Assembly: GCA_963575745.1 (NCBI GenBank) | Contig: CAUYUJ010016295.1 | Coordinates: 249,368-286,037 of the forward strand | Direction: 5' to 3' | Source: Prorocentrum cordatum | Taxonomy: Eukaryota; Sar; Dinophyceae; Prorocentrales; Prorocentraceae | Length of the DNA: 36,670 nucleotides | Shown: positions 16,308-27,056 of the stretch, piece by piece | How the letters are laid out: the number at the start of each line of letters is the position of its first letter | Numbering within the stretch: the first letter of the stretch is position 1 | Notes under the pieces: model-generated | What the model saw: the letters and a program-made list of their open reading frames with translations, nothing else | Told to the model about the DNA's origin: nothing | Database searches by the model: none | Program-made: the position numbers and the translations under genes

Positions 16308-17724
16308 AGCGAAGAGTCCTGTTGAAGGTGCAAAGGCGACCGAGGCGAAAGCGACGCTCGCCGCGGATGTGGCTCCTGCCCGACACGGAGGCGACGACGC
16401 ATCAGACATCCCTAAGGCAACCCCTCCTGCACAGCCGGATGGGGACGTCTCGTCTGAGGATTCGCCGATGCTAGGGGGAACTGACGAGGCAACTCGTATT
16501 CTCATGGCTCTCAAAGAAGTCTCCAAAATGCAGGTCTCGCGTCCGAGAGCACGCACGGTATTGAGAAATGAGAAAGATTTCTTTTACGGATGGCGTGATC
16601 TTAGAGCGACTTGGCCGCAATAATCTGACTATCTTGAAGAACGGGGCGCGGAGGCTGGAGCATATATTGAAGCGGCGAAGAATATTTACATGAGGTTTAT
16701 AGTAAAGAACAGACGTGACTTGGAAAACTATTCGGGTCCATGGCTGAAAATTGCGGACGCTGTTGTTGGGCAGATCCTCAAATTCGATCCAAATTTCGCC
16801 CGTGCTCCTATGATACTTGAAAGGAGTGCGAGGCCTAAGCTTCATGCCAAAGGAGAATCTGTTGCGAGCGGAAGCAGACTTCCAACTCCCCCTGCACTTC
16901 CGTCCGGCCCAGCTGTGACAGAGAACCTTCCGCCTCCTCCGCCTGGCCCAGCCAGAGCGGAACAGGAGCAAAGGAATAATGATGAAATGATGGTAGACTC
17001 GGGTGCTCATGCTGCACAGCCTGAGGCGCCTCAAGAGCAGTCTTCCCCCGTGGTCGCGCCGTCGGAGGAAGAAACTGCGCCTGCTGCCGAGGCGCCAGCG
17101 CCAGCAGCCGCTCTGAGCGGAAGTCAGGCTGCAGAAATTCCCTCTGCAGAACGGAACCCGGATGCCGCAGGCGCCCCGGGGTCCTTGGAAGCAGGCGCTG
17201 ACCCTGCGGATGCCAAAGCTTTTCCATGCGACGCGGATCCTGCATTCGTCTTTACCATCGATGAAGAGCATTCCCTTTCAGGCCCAGCATCTGCGAACTT
17301 CTTTCGCAGAGTAAGTCTGCCGCCTGCTCCTGATAGAAGACAGCGCCAGGCCGCGGATATACTTCCCCAGGAAGGGGATCAGGAGATCAATGTTGGGCAT
17401 GCTGACTCATTCAGAGGCAGACAGGTTTATGTTTCAAATGAAGGACGCGGACAAATCATTCAGCGTGCGCCTGCTGCAATGAAACAGAAAGTTCGCGAAG
17501 CTCACATGACTGGCCCCGTTCCGCCGCGCATTGAAGCCATGCGCAATCAGAGAGGTAATGCGCTTAGGTATATTGCAGAATTTTCTGAAGACCCGATCTT
17601 CGCGTTATTGGGCAACATCGACCAATGTGACGGTACATTCAACCAAGCGCGGGAATTTCCCCGAGCTGAATTTTACTCCGATGATGTCCCAGACGGTTCA
17701 CTTCGAAGTCCTTCAGGTGCTTGA
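16174..17724 (+). CDS. Unrecognised charged/Pro-Ala-rich polyprotein segment with in-frame TAA
   Basis: One frame from the C10 run to 17724, interrupted only by TAA at 16621. Around 16490-16800 there is a compact segment (FFYGWRDLR, then after the stop AYIEAAKNIYMRF and NYSGPWLKIAD) that is likely a small folded helical domain. Residues after about 16850 are a long Pro/Ala/Glu linker with the perfect hairpin at 16939-16960. The C-terminal part (RRVSLPPAP to FALLGNIDQC) is unassigned and leads into the phosphotransferase-like region. Confidence 0.4.
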
Positions 17725-19049
17725 AACCGTTGGTAGTTGGGGTTGATGATCGCAATAATCCAGCTGCCCTAGGCAGTATGGACTTTTGGAGACCCCAGAG
17801 CTGCCGAGTTGACGAGTTTGCGCAGCATATAGGTAAGTGCGCGGCGTATCTCGCGAGGCATTGCGCGGACTATGCGAGATCATCGGGTGGCTGGGTCTAT
17901 TTCGGAGACCTAGTACAAAAGATTGCCGAGGACGGGTTCAGTTATCAGTCATTTGCTCTAGCTGCACACGGCATAGCCGCGTTGCAGCCAGAAGCAGTGG
18001 AAGTTTTGGGAATATTCCCTGCATATAGTGATAACATTAATGGAACGAGTGTTTACAACATGTGGCAACACTACAAGGCGTGCCCCTCGCAGATAAAACA
18101 GAGGAGTGCAGTTGCCATGCCTGTCTTCTATCGCGCATGCCAGGGACATTCCACTTTTGCTGCTTCCATAGCAAGAATGTGCGTCCCATATGACCCTGGC
18201 CAAGCCAGGAGTCACGGGTCCCTTCTCCATGTCGCGGACATGCAGACGTTTCTGGAATCCACGCATGGGAGGGTGCGCTTTCCGAAGAAAGATTCCAGGC
18301 TTTGTCTTGAAGCAGACTACGAACTACTAAGGCTGCTTCCGATCAAAAGGAGCCCAACAATGCCGAATGCCAGGCATATCCCTCCGTGGCTCAGCCAGCG
18401 GAGGTATGGGGAGGCTCCCCCTCCAAGGCGTTTTGTAGCTATGGGCCATAACGCACAAGAAGGAGAGCCGCCAACAGTTGGGACATGGCCCGCAGAGGAC
18501 GCAGTCCATCTGTGGGATAAGCTCCCCAACCATAGAGATTCCTGGCCATTAATTCTTGTGTTCGCCAGACGAGTACTCACTCGCTTTTCGCATAGAATTT
18601 GCCAGGGCGGCACTCTCGTGTCTCGAGAGGTGCCGAGGTTCACTGATATTGACAAGGCCGTTGCCCTTGTTAGAGTTGGAAGCCCGGCGGATATCAGAAC
18701 ACAGCAGATGTTTTGGTCCGTTGTTTTCAACCGTGAATGGGCTTCGTACGAGGTAACTTTTGACAACGAATCAGTGATCGCTTGGATTCACACTGACGAG
18801 ACGCTATCGTTGGTCCCAAATCACAGGCCCCAGTTGCCGCCCGAGGCGCAAGAACGTGTTCTGTCTGTTCCATGGGCCGACGACGGTAGGTTTTTGTGCT
18901 GTCAATTTCACTGGGTGCGCACGGGCTTCGGACACTGTCCATGTTGTAACTGTCGGATCAAATGCAAACATCGAGTCGCTCATGACTATATGGCCCAGAC
19001 GTGGAACAAAGAGACCATTCCGACATCCCTTAAAGGCAAACGGACTTGA
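17721..19049 (+). CDS. KptA/Tpt1-like RNA 2'-phosphotransferase domain and Cys/His-rich C-terminus
   Basis: Counting from 17721, residues 44-47 (LARH), 57-64 (GWVYFGDL), 138-144 (RACQGHS) and 165-167 (HGS) match in order the family landmarks: L-R-H, G-W-V-x-x-x-D-L, R-A-x-Q-G-H-S and H-G-T. In Tpt1, the Arg and His of the first motif and the Arg of the third are catalytic. The family removes a 2'-phosphate from RNA with NAD+, giving ADP-ribose 1",2"-cyclic phosphate. The last motif has Ser for Thr. Two hairpin repeats fall inside the domain (17961, 18191), the second abutting the HGS motif; a third lies downstream (18381). The C-terminus has a Cys/His cluster (CCQFH, then HCPCCNCRIKCKH), probably zinc-binding. 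The frame shifts after about 19000. Confidence 0.55.
   Translation: MKPLVVGVDDRNNPAALGSMDFWRPQSCRVDEFAQHIGKCAAYLARHCADYARSSGGWVYFGDLVQKIAEDGFSYQSFALAAHGIAALQPEAVEVLGIFPAYSDNINGTSVYNMWQHYKACPSQIKQRSAVAMPVFYRACQGHSTFAASIARMCVPYDPGQARSHGSLLHVADMQTFLESTHGRVRFPKKDSRLCLEADYELLRLLPIKRSPTMPNARHIPPWLSQRRYGEAPPPRRFVAMGHNAQEGEPPTVGTWPAEDAVHLWDKLPNHRDSWPLILVFARRVLTRFSHRICQGGTLVSREVPRFTDIDKAVALVRVGSPADIRTQQMFWSVVFNREWASYEVTFDNESVIAWIHTDETLSLVPNHRPQLPPEAQERVLSVPWADDGRFLCCQFHWVRTGFGHCPCCNCRIKCKHRVAHDYMAQTWNKETIPTSLKGKRT
18191..18214 (+). repeat. Hairpin repeat inside the phosphotransferase-like domain
   Basis: A 10-bp stem (TGAC plus CCTGGC with its complement), loop CAA and one unpaired A at 18210. It abuts the His-Gly-Ser motif codons, so here the repeat contributes to a putative functional domain, not a linker. 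Confidence 0.8.
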
Positions 19050-20799
19050 ATTACATGTGGGCAGCCCTGATGATTTTCCCACTACGCGTGCTGAATGGAT
19101 CGGTACGCGTACGAAAAGGCAAAAGAGAGCCTCTGCGATTGTGATAAGAAGTATCAGCAGTAACCAACAGCAGGAGCGCAAGTGGGCAGATGGGGCATTC
19201 ACGCATATGGCTGCTGCTGGTCAGATCTTTGGAAACAGCCAGCAAGGCAACTTCCCTGCCTGGGTTCCAGAGAACGCCGCGGCACAGCCGCCGGCGCGTC
19301 ATGGCCCTTGCTTCCAGTATTTGGAGCCCTTGAAACGGAGGTTCATTGAATGGCTCGCATTCTTGGCGTCAAGAGCGAGGACCCAAGTTCCTCAAGTTCA
19401 GGTATGGTGGCCCCTGTTTTGGAGAACGGATATTGACCAGTATGCGCGCCCAATGTCTTGTCCGGCTCTGGCAGCTTTCGACTGGCCAGACCAGCGAGAC
19501 GACCTCCACGAACCGATGAAAGGTTGAGACAGATGGCAGCACACCAGGCAAAACATTTTCGTCCCGACACTTCAGACGATAGCCGATCAGGTAGCCATGG
19601 GACGACCGTGGATGCCTGTACAGCAGGACGATGCCGCAGACGCCGCAGGGCAAAGCCCTCGCGGACGTCTACCGGTTGCTTGGGAAAACAGCCTTGAGGC
19701 AAGACCGAGTCGTGACTCTCGTTCAATCACTAGGCGAGCAAACCAGTGTCGTGACCATCGTCTCATAGCACCAATGATGCAACCTACCCCCGGCCAAGCC
19801 GAGACGGCAGACGCAAATCTGCAGGTCGCACTTGACTTCGCAGCCATCAGTGGGCCAAAGGCCACGCTGATAACTGACGGGACGATCAACCTTGATCATC
19901 CTAACGGATATTCATATAAACGCTGTGAGGACAGTTCAATAAATATATCTTTGATCGAGATTGAGGCTAGAGCGATAACAGTTCAATATGTCATTGAATA
20001 CACAAATGTTCGCTCAAATACCAATGGCCCCAATAGGTTGCGATTGTCAGTGGAAACACAACATGAAGTCCCAGATATCGTGAGGAACATAGTTGAAGGG
20101 AACTGGATGGCCCCTGTATCACAAATCCAACTTGGTCTTCGCATTATAAGAGTGGTTGCTATCGTTCGCGAAATCATGAGCTCCTTTATTTCAGATGGAC
20201 ATTTCGTTGATTACCCGGGGGGAACAGTTCTTACCGCTGGAGGGAGCACAGATGATGATCATTATAAGCGACGGAGGGATGCATGCGCCCTTGACTGTCG
20301 CATCCGCGCTGCGGTTCAGACGGACGACCTCATAGGAGAGTGGGCCCGTAATTTAGGTGGACAAGTACGAACCGACATTCGTCGCCAGGGCTCATTGTTA
20401 CAGGAGGCTATTTATTGGCTTCAGAGCAGGTGCGTAGATGCTAATGCGGAGCTCCAGGATAAGGGCGCAGGCCCGTTCCGTACAGCAGGCGGTAAATCTG
20501 GCATTCCTGTAGCAGCTGCTGCTAGGAATTTGCTGAAGTTCATTCGCGATCGAGAACAGAATGTTCGTGAGAGTGGAAGTGCCAGTGCGCCCCCCGACAG
20601 CCAAGCTGGTTCGGTGGGGCCGAGACGACCGCGGGACGCGGCGAAAGCAAGGCCACAACTGCCACCTCCGCCGCGCAGACCCGACGTCCAAGACGCTCGG
20701 GCTGGCGACGAAGTTACCGAATCCCCATGCTCTGCCAGCGGCACAGCCGTCTCGGCAAGAGAAGAAAATTCGTGGTATTCAGACGCACGGGATTGGTAG
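18856..20799 (+). CDS. Unrecognised C-terminal polyprotein region with in-frame TGA
   Basis: This frame is credible from about 19010. Before that it overlaps the phosphotransferase ORF and reads poorly. A Trp-rich, positively charged segment (RKWADGAFTHMAAAGQIFG) carries the hairpin at 19275-19296, then TGA at 19525 is crossed without frame change. From 19790 to about 20570 a hydrophobic/charged domain (TLITDGTINLDHPNGYSY, IVRNIVEGNWM, LIGEWARNLGG) looks folded, but I do not recognise it. A Pro/Arg/Ala-rich tail with the hairpin at 20733-20757 follows. TAG at 20797 ends it, again with the frame staying open. Confidence 0.4.
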
Positions 20800-21189
20800 A
20801 GGCCCCGGCGCGCGCGCGATGGAGCCATGGATGTCGGCCGGGGCGCTGCTGGCTACGACCCGCTCGTCTCCTACCCGCACTGCATAAATGATGTGCAGGA
20901 CGGATGCTACGTCCGTCGGGATCGGCTCTGGTGGCTATCCTACGATGTCTGGTGGTCGCAGACGTGGCACGTCCTGTCTCTGGCCGAACATGAGTTTCGC
21001 TTCCCGCCGAAGGGGAAGGCGACCAAGAACAAAGACAAGCACTACAGATCAGCGTGCTACGCTGGCCGTGGCAGAGGGAGGTCCCGTTCGCCTCGAGGCG
21101 GCGAGGGAGAAACAGGAGGCTCGGCGTCATCACGCCCGAGGCCTCCGACGCCACCGACGGGGGGCAATCCGTTCAAGGACCTGGATTGA
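20800..21189 (+). CDS. C-terminal tail of the polyprotein: Trp-rich then Arg/Ser-rich
   Basis: In frame with the preceding region across TAG 20797. RLWWLSYDVWWSQTWH is a Trp-rich motif; a related short motif, DVWWKQTW, occurs before the hairpin stop near 7315, hinting at an internal duplication. The end is Arg/Ser/Gly-rich (RGRGRSRSPRGG) and finishes at TGA 21187. This is the last convincing + strand coding sequence of the element. Function unknown. Confidence 0.4.
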   Translation, partial: RPRRARDGAMDVGRGAAGYDPLVSYPHCINDVQDGCYVRRDRLWWLSYDVWWSQTWHVLSLAEHEFRFPPKGKATKNKDKHYRSACYAGRGRGRSRSPRGGEGETGGSASSRPRPPTPPTGGNPFKDLD

Positions 21190-21867
21190 GTCCGGCCCGC
21201 GTGACTCAGTCGCTGCAGGCGTATGCAAGATAATTTTCGCCGCGCGACGAAGCCGTGTCGGACGAATAAAGCAACTCTGCCGATCGACGAAGTCGAACCG
21301 GCGGAGAGAATTTGTTTATCTGATGGTGGGAGTCGTCGGGCCTCTTCGGCCCTTAGCCTCCTGGCAGCCACCGTTGAGCCGTAAAATTATTTTGCGGTTG
21401 GCTGCGGTGGTTGTGTATATGTAAAGGCCAGGGGTGCTGTGGCTGGATGGGCTCTACGAGGCCCGCCGCGGGGGGAGTGAATATGCTCCTCCCTGGCTCA
21501 TCTTCATGCTGCTTATCATATCGCTTGTCTTGCTGCGCGCTGTATGACTATGATTGCGGTAACCTTCCGCAGCTGTATTTGTGCTTACAGGAGATAAAAG
21601 GAGCGTGCTGGCTCGCGCGCGCGCGCCGAGGGGTCGTCCCCTCATCGTAGTCGTGTCGTCGGCCGGCCAGCCTCCTCACTTACTATTCCTGATAGAGTAC
21701 ATTTGCTTACCGGTTACTTGTCTTATCGATGTCTCATCCCGTACCGTCTTCCATTGAGCAGAGTGAACATGAGACCTTAATTCCTTTGTCATCTTACCCC
21801 GATTCTCAGAGGAAAGATTCTGGGAGCAGGAGGCCTCAGAAGGCCACAGGAGTGGCTCCAATCCCGG
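21190..21867. other. Non-coding 3' flank, possible LTR region
   Basis: No convincing coding sequence. It holds a small perfect hairpin TCGAC-GAA-GTCGA (21284-21296), a purine tract before 21313, an alternating (CG)n stretch at 21617-21628 and GC-rich direct fragments. Position directly behind the last ORF suggests 3' UTR and 3' LTR, but without the 5' LTR in the window this cannot be shown. Confidence 0.3.
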
Positions 21868-22079
21868 GTGTTGTACGTATGTGCCAATAGATTGCCCCCC
21901 CCCCCCCCCCTTCTGGAGTACGAACCCTTGGTGTTTCACGTATGTTTCTATCTACTGTCTTTCTCGTGTATATCCCATCCTAAGTGTTTTACGTATGTTC
22001 GTATAGATCGGGCCGCCCCTAGGCACGAGTCCTTGGTGTTCTACGTGTGTTTTGCCCTTCTCCTGTGGTTCCAAGTCGC

Positions 22080-22215
22080 CTGTTCTTGCCTCCCCAGGAG
22101 GCTCCTGGAGGCCCTAGGAGGCCACAGGAGGCCCCAGGAGGCTTCAGGAGGCCACAGGAAGCCCCGAATGGCCCCAGGAGTTTTCAATAGGCCCCAGGAG
22201 GCACCAGGCTCATGC
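22080..22215 (+). repeat. Degenerate AGGAGGCC(CC/ACA) minisatellite
   Basis: About ten imperfect copies of a 10-16 base unit with core AGGAGGCC, variously followed by CC or ACA. A related unit in the opposite orientation occurs at 35745-35915. A C-run at 21896-21910 lies upstream; between 21911 and 22080 I see nothing else. Confidence 0.75.
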
Positions 22216-22439
22216 GCAGAGACGCACTAATATTACGGATACTCATTCACACTCCAACTCATTTACAGTTAGATTCGCCCCAGACCGCCAATACTCAAGC
22301 CCGTTTCGATTCGAAGATTCTTGCGCTTAGACACTCACGGCGGACAGCTCCATGCTAATAGATGCACATATGTGCAGCTCCACGCAGCGAGTGGTCATTA
22401 CGCCGATCGCGCCGAGGCCCCACACCTCCCTCCTCTTCC

Positions 22440-22699
22440 TTCTCATGTTACGTCATACCATGCTGTAATATGTTTCATTATTTTTGTTATGTTATGATGT
22501 GACATGGCATGTATTGGTACGACATGCTGTATTATGGTTTATACTTGCATGCTATGTTATGTTATGTCATGCTATGCTTTGCTAAGCCATCTTATATTGT
22601 GTTGTGATGTGTTATGCTATGGCATGACTTGCTATGACATGCCATGTCCATGCTATGATATGGGATGCTGTGTCATGTTTTAGTATGGTGTGCTATGGT
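22440..22699 (+). repeat. Degenerate ~5-bp ATGYT repeat
   Basis: AT-rich tract in which ATGTT, ATGCT, ATGTC and similar pentamers follow each other with drift, grading directly into the (GAT)n tract. The stretch 22216-22439 before it shows no gene or repeat that I recognise. Confidence 0.7.
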
Positions 22700-22730
22700 T
22701 ATGGTGATGACGGTGATGGCGATGATGGTA

Positions 22731-22778
<48 letters not shown>

Positions 22779-22896
22779 CTGATGATGATGATGATGTTGA
22801 TGTTGATGATGACGATGATGATGATGATGCTGATGATGATGATGATGACGATGATGATGATGATGATGATGATGGTGATGATGCTGCTGATGATGC

Positions 22897-22973
<77 letters not shown>
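22700..22973 (+). repeat. (GAT)n trinucleotide tract
   Basis: About 270 bases of GAT with scattered GCT, GTT and GAC variants. Long poly-Asp or poly-Met frames through it are by-products of the repeat and not genes. Confidence 0.95.
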
Positions 22974-23468
22974 GCGGAGCAAATTCTGAGAATGTTTCGA
23001 GCGAGGCGCGGGTTTCAGCACGCCCAAGGGGGGCCGCCAGGGGGTACTGCACTCCTCCGTTCGCGTCAAAATGGCGGGGATGTCTCGATCGGGGTGCCTG
23101 TTTTGGTGCCCAGCATCCTCCGCTTTCGGAGCAGATTCTGACGAGGATGTCCAGAGCGAGGCGCTGGCTTTCGCCTCCAAAGGGGGGCCGCCAGGAGGTA
23201 TAGCAATTTTCCGTTCGCTCAAAATTGCGGGGATGTCTTGAGAGGTTTTGGTTCCCAAGATCCTCGGCTTTCGGAGCAGATTTGGAGGATGTCTCGAGCG
23301 AGGCACTGGTTCTCGCACCCATGGTGGCCCATATTGCGAGGATGCCTCGAGCGGTTTGCTTACGTTGTTGGTCAGACTCGTCTGCGTTCAGAGCAGATTA
23401 TGAGGATGTCTCGGGCGAGGCGCTGGCTTTCGTCCCACCAGATTGTGAGGGTGTCCCAGACTCAGTTA
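22974..23468 (+). repeat. ~145-bp tandem repeat, four diverged copies
   Basis: Units begin near 22976, 23128, 23270 and 23386 with TTCGGAGCAGATT or a close variant, continue with GAGGATGTCTCGAGCGAGG, and share a GGGGGGCCGCCAGG segment in the first two. Spacing shrinks from about 151 to 116 bases. No coding function. Confidence 0.8.
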
Positions 23469-24700
<1,232 letters not shown>

Positions 24701-25333
24701 CGACTCATATCCACTCACACCCAGACTTACCCACACTCAGACTCACTTCCACTCATTATCACTCATACCTGTACGACCACGCTTCGGGTGATAAGGAGGT
24801 TCGGGGGGGGGGAACCAACGTCTCATTCGATCGGTCTCAGTATCGATCTCATTATCGATAACAGTATCGGTCTCGCTCGATCGATCTCCCTCGATCGATC
24901 TCACAATCGATCTCACTCGATCTATCTCACAATTGATCTGACTATCGATCTCACAATCGATCTCACAATCGATCTCACAATCGATATCACATTCGGTCTC
25001 ACGATCGATCTCACTATCGATATCACAACCGCTCTCACAATCAACGTCATCATCATCATCATCATCATCATCAACAACAACATCAACATCAACATCATCA
25101 TCGCCAACATCATCATAATCGGGACACCGTCCTCATCATCAACCCCAACATCATCATCACGGTCATCAACATCATCGGGACACCACCATCATCATCATCA
25201 CCATCATCACAATCATCATCATCAGCATCATCATCAGCAACATCGGGACACAGTCATCGTCATCATCATCATCAGCAGCATCATCATCGGGACACCATCA
25301 TGATCACCATCGTTATCATCATCATCATCATCG

Positions 25334-25365
<32 letters not shown>

Positions 25366-26008
25366 GGGACACCATCATCATCATCATCATCTCATCCTCA
25401 TCATCGACATCATCATCAACATCATCAACATCATCATCAGCATCATCATCATCATCGTCATCATCTGGGCACCATCATCATCATTACCAACATCAGCATC
25501 AACATCATCATCATCATCATCAAAATCAGCATCATCACCATCGGGACGCCATCATCATCAACATCATCATCATCATAATAATAATCACCATCATCGGGAC
25601 GCAATAATCATCATCAACCTCATCATCATCAACATCATCATCATCGGGACACAATCATAATCAGCATCATCAGCATCAACATCATCATACTCATCATCAT
25701 CGGGACACCATCATCGTCATTATCATGATCATCAACATAATCATCATGATCATCATCATCCTCATCATCGGGACACCATCAGCATCATCATCATCATCGT
25801 CGTCATCATCATCATCATCATCAGCATCATCATCATCATAATCATCATCATCATCTTCGGGATACCATCATCATCAGGATCATCATCATCGTCGTCATCA
25901 TCAGCATCATCATCATCATCATCATCATCATCTCATCATCAGCATCATCGTCGTCATCATCAGCATCATCATCATCATCAGCATCATCATCATCATCGTC
26001 ATCATCAG

Positions 26009-26045
<37 letters not shown>

Positions 26046-26050
26046 TCATT

Positions 26051-26122
<72 letters not shown>

Positions 26123-26620
26123 GCGGGACACCGCGGGACACCGGCGGGACACCGCGGGGCACCGCGGGACACCGCGGGACACCGCGGGACACCCGCGGGA
26201 CACCGCGGGCCACCGGCCGCCCGGAAGGGAGACATTTGGTCCGGCCGCGCCTCAGCCACACGGGACTTTCGCGGGACACCGGCGGGACACCGCGGGCCAC
26301 CGGCCGCCCGGAAGGGAGTCATTTGGTCCGGCCGCGCCTCAGCCACAGGAGACTTTTTCTCGCCCGCCCACGCAGCTTCGCCTCGCCCCTCGCCCGCCCG
26401 CACGGCACGCACAAACACGAAACCGAAATCGATTTCCCGGTAGGGGGGCTCTCCGTTCCACTTCGATCTCACCCCCTCACCTCCGATTCAGACTTACGCA
26501 TTCTCAGACCCACTCGTACTCAGACCCCCCAATACCTAGACTCACTGGCACTCGCACTCAACCATACCCGGTTTCACTCACAATCAGACTCACTCACACG
26601 CAGATCACTCATGCTCAGAT
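24701..26620 (+). repeat. Composite higher-order repeat, copy 2, with expanded (ATC)n block
   Basis: Same order as copy 1: ACTCAG minisatellite (24701-24770), junction with CTTCGGGTGATAAGGAGG (24783 on), TCGATCTCAC repeats (24826-25045), (ATC)n (25046-26121), GGGACACCGCG repeats (26122-26210), the CCACCGGCCGCCCGG element twice (26211, 26298) and the unique end (26345-26460), then ACTCAG-like sequence to 26620. The (ATC)n block is about three times longer than in copy 1 and is broken at about a dozen sites by GGGACACC or near variants (for example 25120, 25175, 25288, 25365, 25701, 25768). Confidence 0.85.
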
Positions 26621-26879
26621 TTGTTCACTCTTCTCCCCTTTGGTGGTCCACTGCCCCCTCGCTCTTCCACTTGTGCTTCCCTCATATTTCCCAGAACATG
26701 CTCGCTGAAGTCACTGAAGTCGTCGCTGTCGCCGTCGTCGTTGTCGCGCCTGTCGTCCACGCCGACTCGCTCTCCCACCCATATGTTCACAGACAGAGTT
26801 TGTCAGCGAGAAGCGACAGGAGTATGAGATGCACATATGGGGAGCTCCACGCAGTGAATAATTCTCCTTGTGAGGCGAA
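26621..26879. other. No recognisable feature
   Basis: Moderately GC-rich sequence with a short GTCGTCGCTGTCGCCGTCGT-like run near 26720. Open frames here look like repeat by-products. Confidence 0.4.
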
Positions 26880-27056
26880 TCGGCGACGAGGTGGAAAAGA
26901 GAGGGGACGGAGAGGGAAATTAGCGGGGAGCAAAAATCAAACAAAGAGGGGCGATATAAGGAACAGAGATGGAACAAAGAAGGGACCGAAAGGGAGGGAG
27001 CAGAGAGGGAACGGAGAGGGAACAGAACATGGAGGGAAGAGAAGAAGGAAATAAAG
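26880..27056 (+). repeat. Purine-rich GAGAGGGAAC minisatellite, locus 1
   Basis: Imperfect units of about 10-14 bases, such as AGAGAGGGAACGGAG and AGGAACAGAGATGG, all purine-rich on the + strand. The same unit family recurs at 32458-32630. Confidence 0.75.

Larger units (their letters stand above)
1111..20757 (+). repeat. Dispersed family of ~37 short hairpins with core GGC-NNA-GCC
   Basis: Seen directly. Typical copy: an arm of 4-6 bases unique to the site, a 5-base inner stem usually ending in GGC, a 3-base loop nearly always ending in A (TCA, TAA, CAA, GCA, ACA, CCA, ATA, AAA), GCC starting the inner 3' stem, usually one unpaired base, then the complement of the outer arm. Clear copies begin at 1111, 1150, 1897, 2944, 3117, 3711, 4378, 6683, 7149, 7367, 8535, 11491, 12140, 12269, 13613, 14069, 14138, 14176, 14214, 15622, 16939, 17961, 18191, 18381, 19275 and 20733. 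Weaker copies: 1861, 3817, 7238, 9809, 11314, 11466, 12681, 12721, 14104, 16069 and 19791. Outer arms differ between copies but stay complementary. Loops with TAA are always read out of the stop frame, except that the one TGA loop is a stop. None lies in the PR/INT, RT, RNase H or methylase cores. Confidence 0.9.
1..21189 (+). mobile_element. Giant Ty1/copia-like LTR retrotransposon with extra 3' cargo domains (decayed, 5' end outside window)
   Basis: Seen: Gag-like zinc knuckles, retropepsin (DTG at 4451), integrase zinc motif and D,D,E core, reverse transcriptase (FVDD at 8266) and RNase H follow each other on the + strand. Integrase before reverse transcriptase is the copia (Pseudoviridae-type) order. 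Coding-style sequence continues for another 11.4 kb behind RNase H with the same Pro/Ala linkers and the same hairpin repeats, so I treat it as one element. The reading frame runs off the left edge, so the 5' LTR and primer-binding site are not in view. No pair of LTRs could be found; the right boundary is set at the last coding stop and the element may extend to about 21.7 kb. The frame changes at least ten times and crosses eleven stops, so this copy looks inactive unless the assembly has indel errors. Alternative: two or more nested elements. Confidence 0.75.

Noticed and set aside
1111-20757. Hairpins as relics of the dinoflagellate spliced leader
   Set aside because: GGCTCAG resembles the end of the spliced leader, but the rest of the leader is absent, the loop triplet varies freely and the arms are locus-specific.
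1111-20757. Hairpins as rho-independent-type terminators
   Set aside because: They lie inside coding linkers, lack a following T-run and occur in a nuclear genome.
21190-21870. Defined 3' LTR with TG...CA ends
   Set aside because: Several TG and CA pairs are possible, and without a second copy in the window no boundary can be justified.
22634-23318. Long Asp-, Met-, His- or Ser-rich frames on both strands through the GAT tract
   Set aside because: They are by-products of the trinucleotide repeat; a 3-bp period without stop words gives open frames on both strands.
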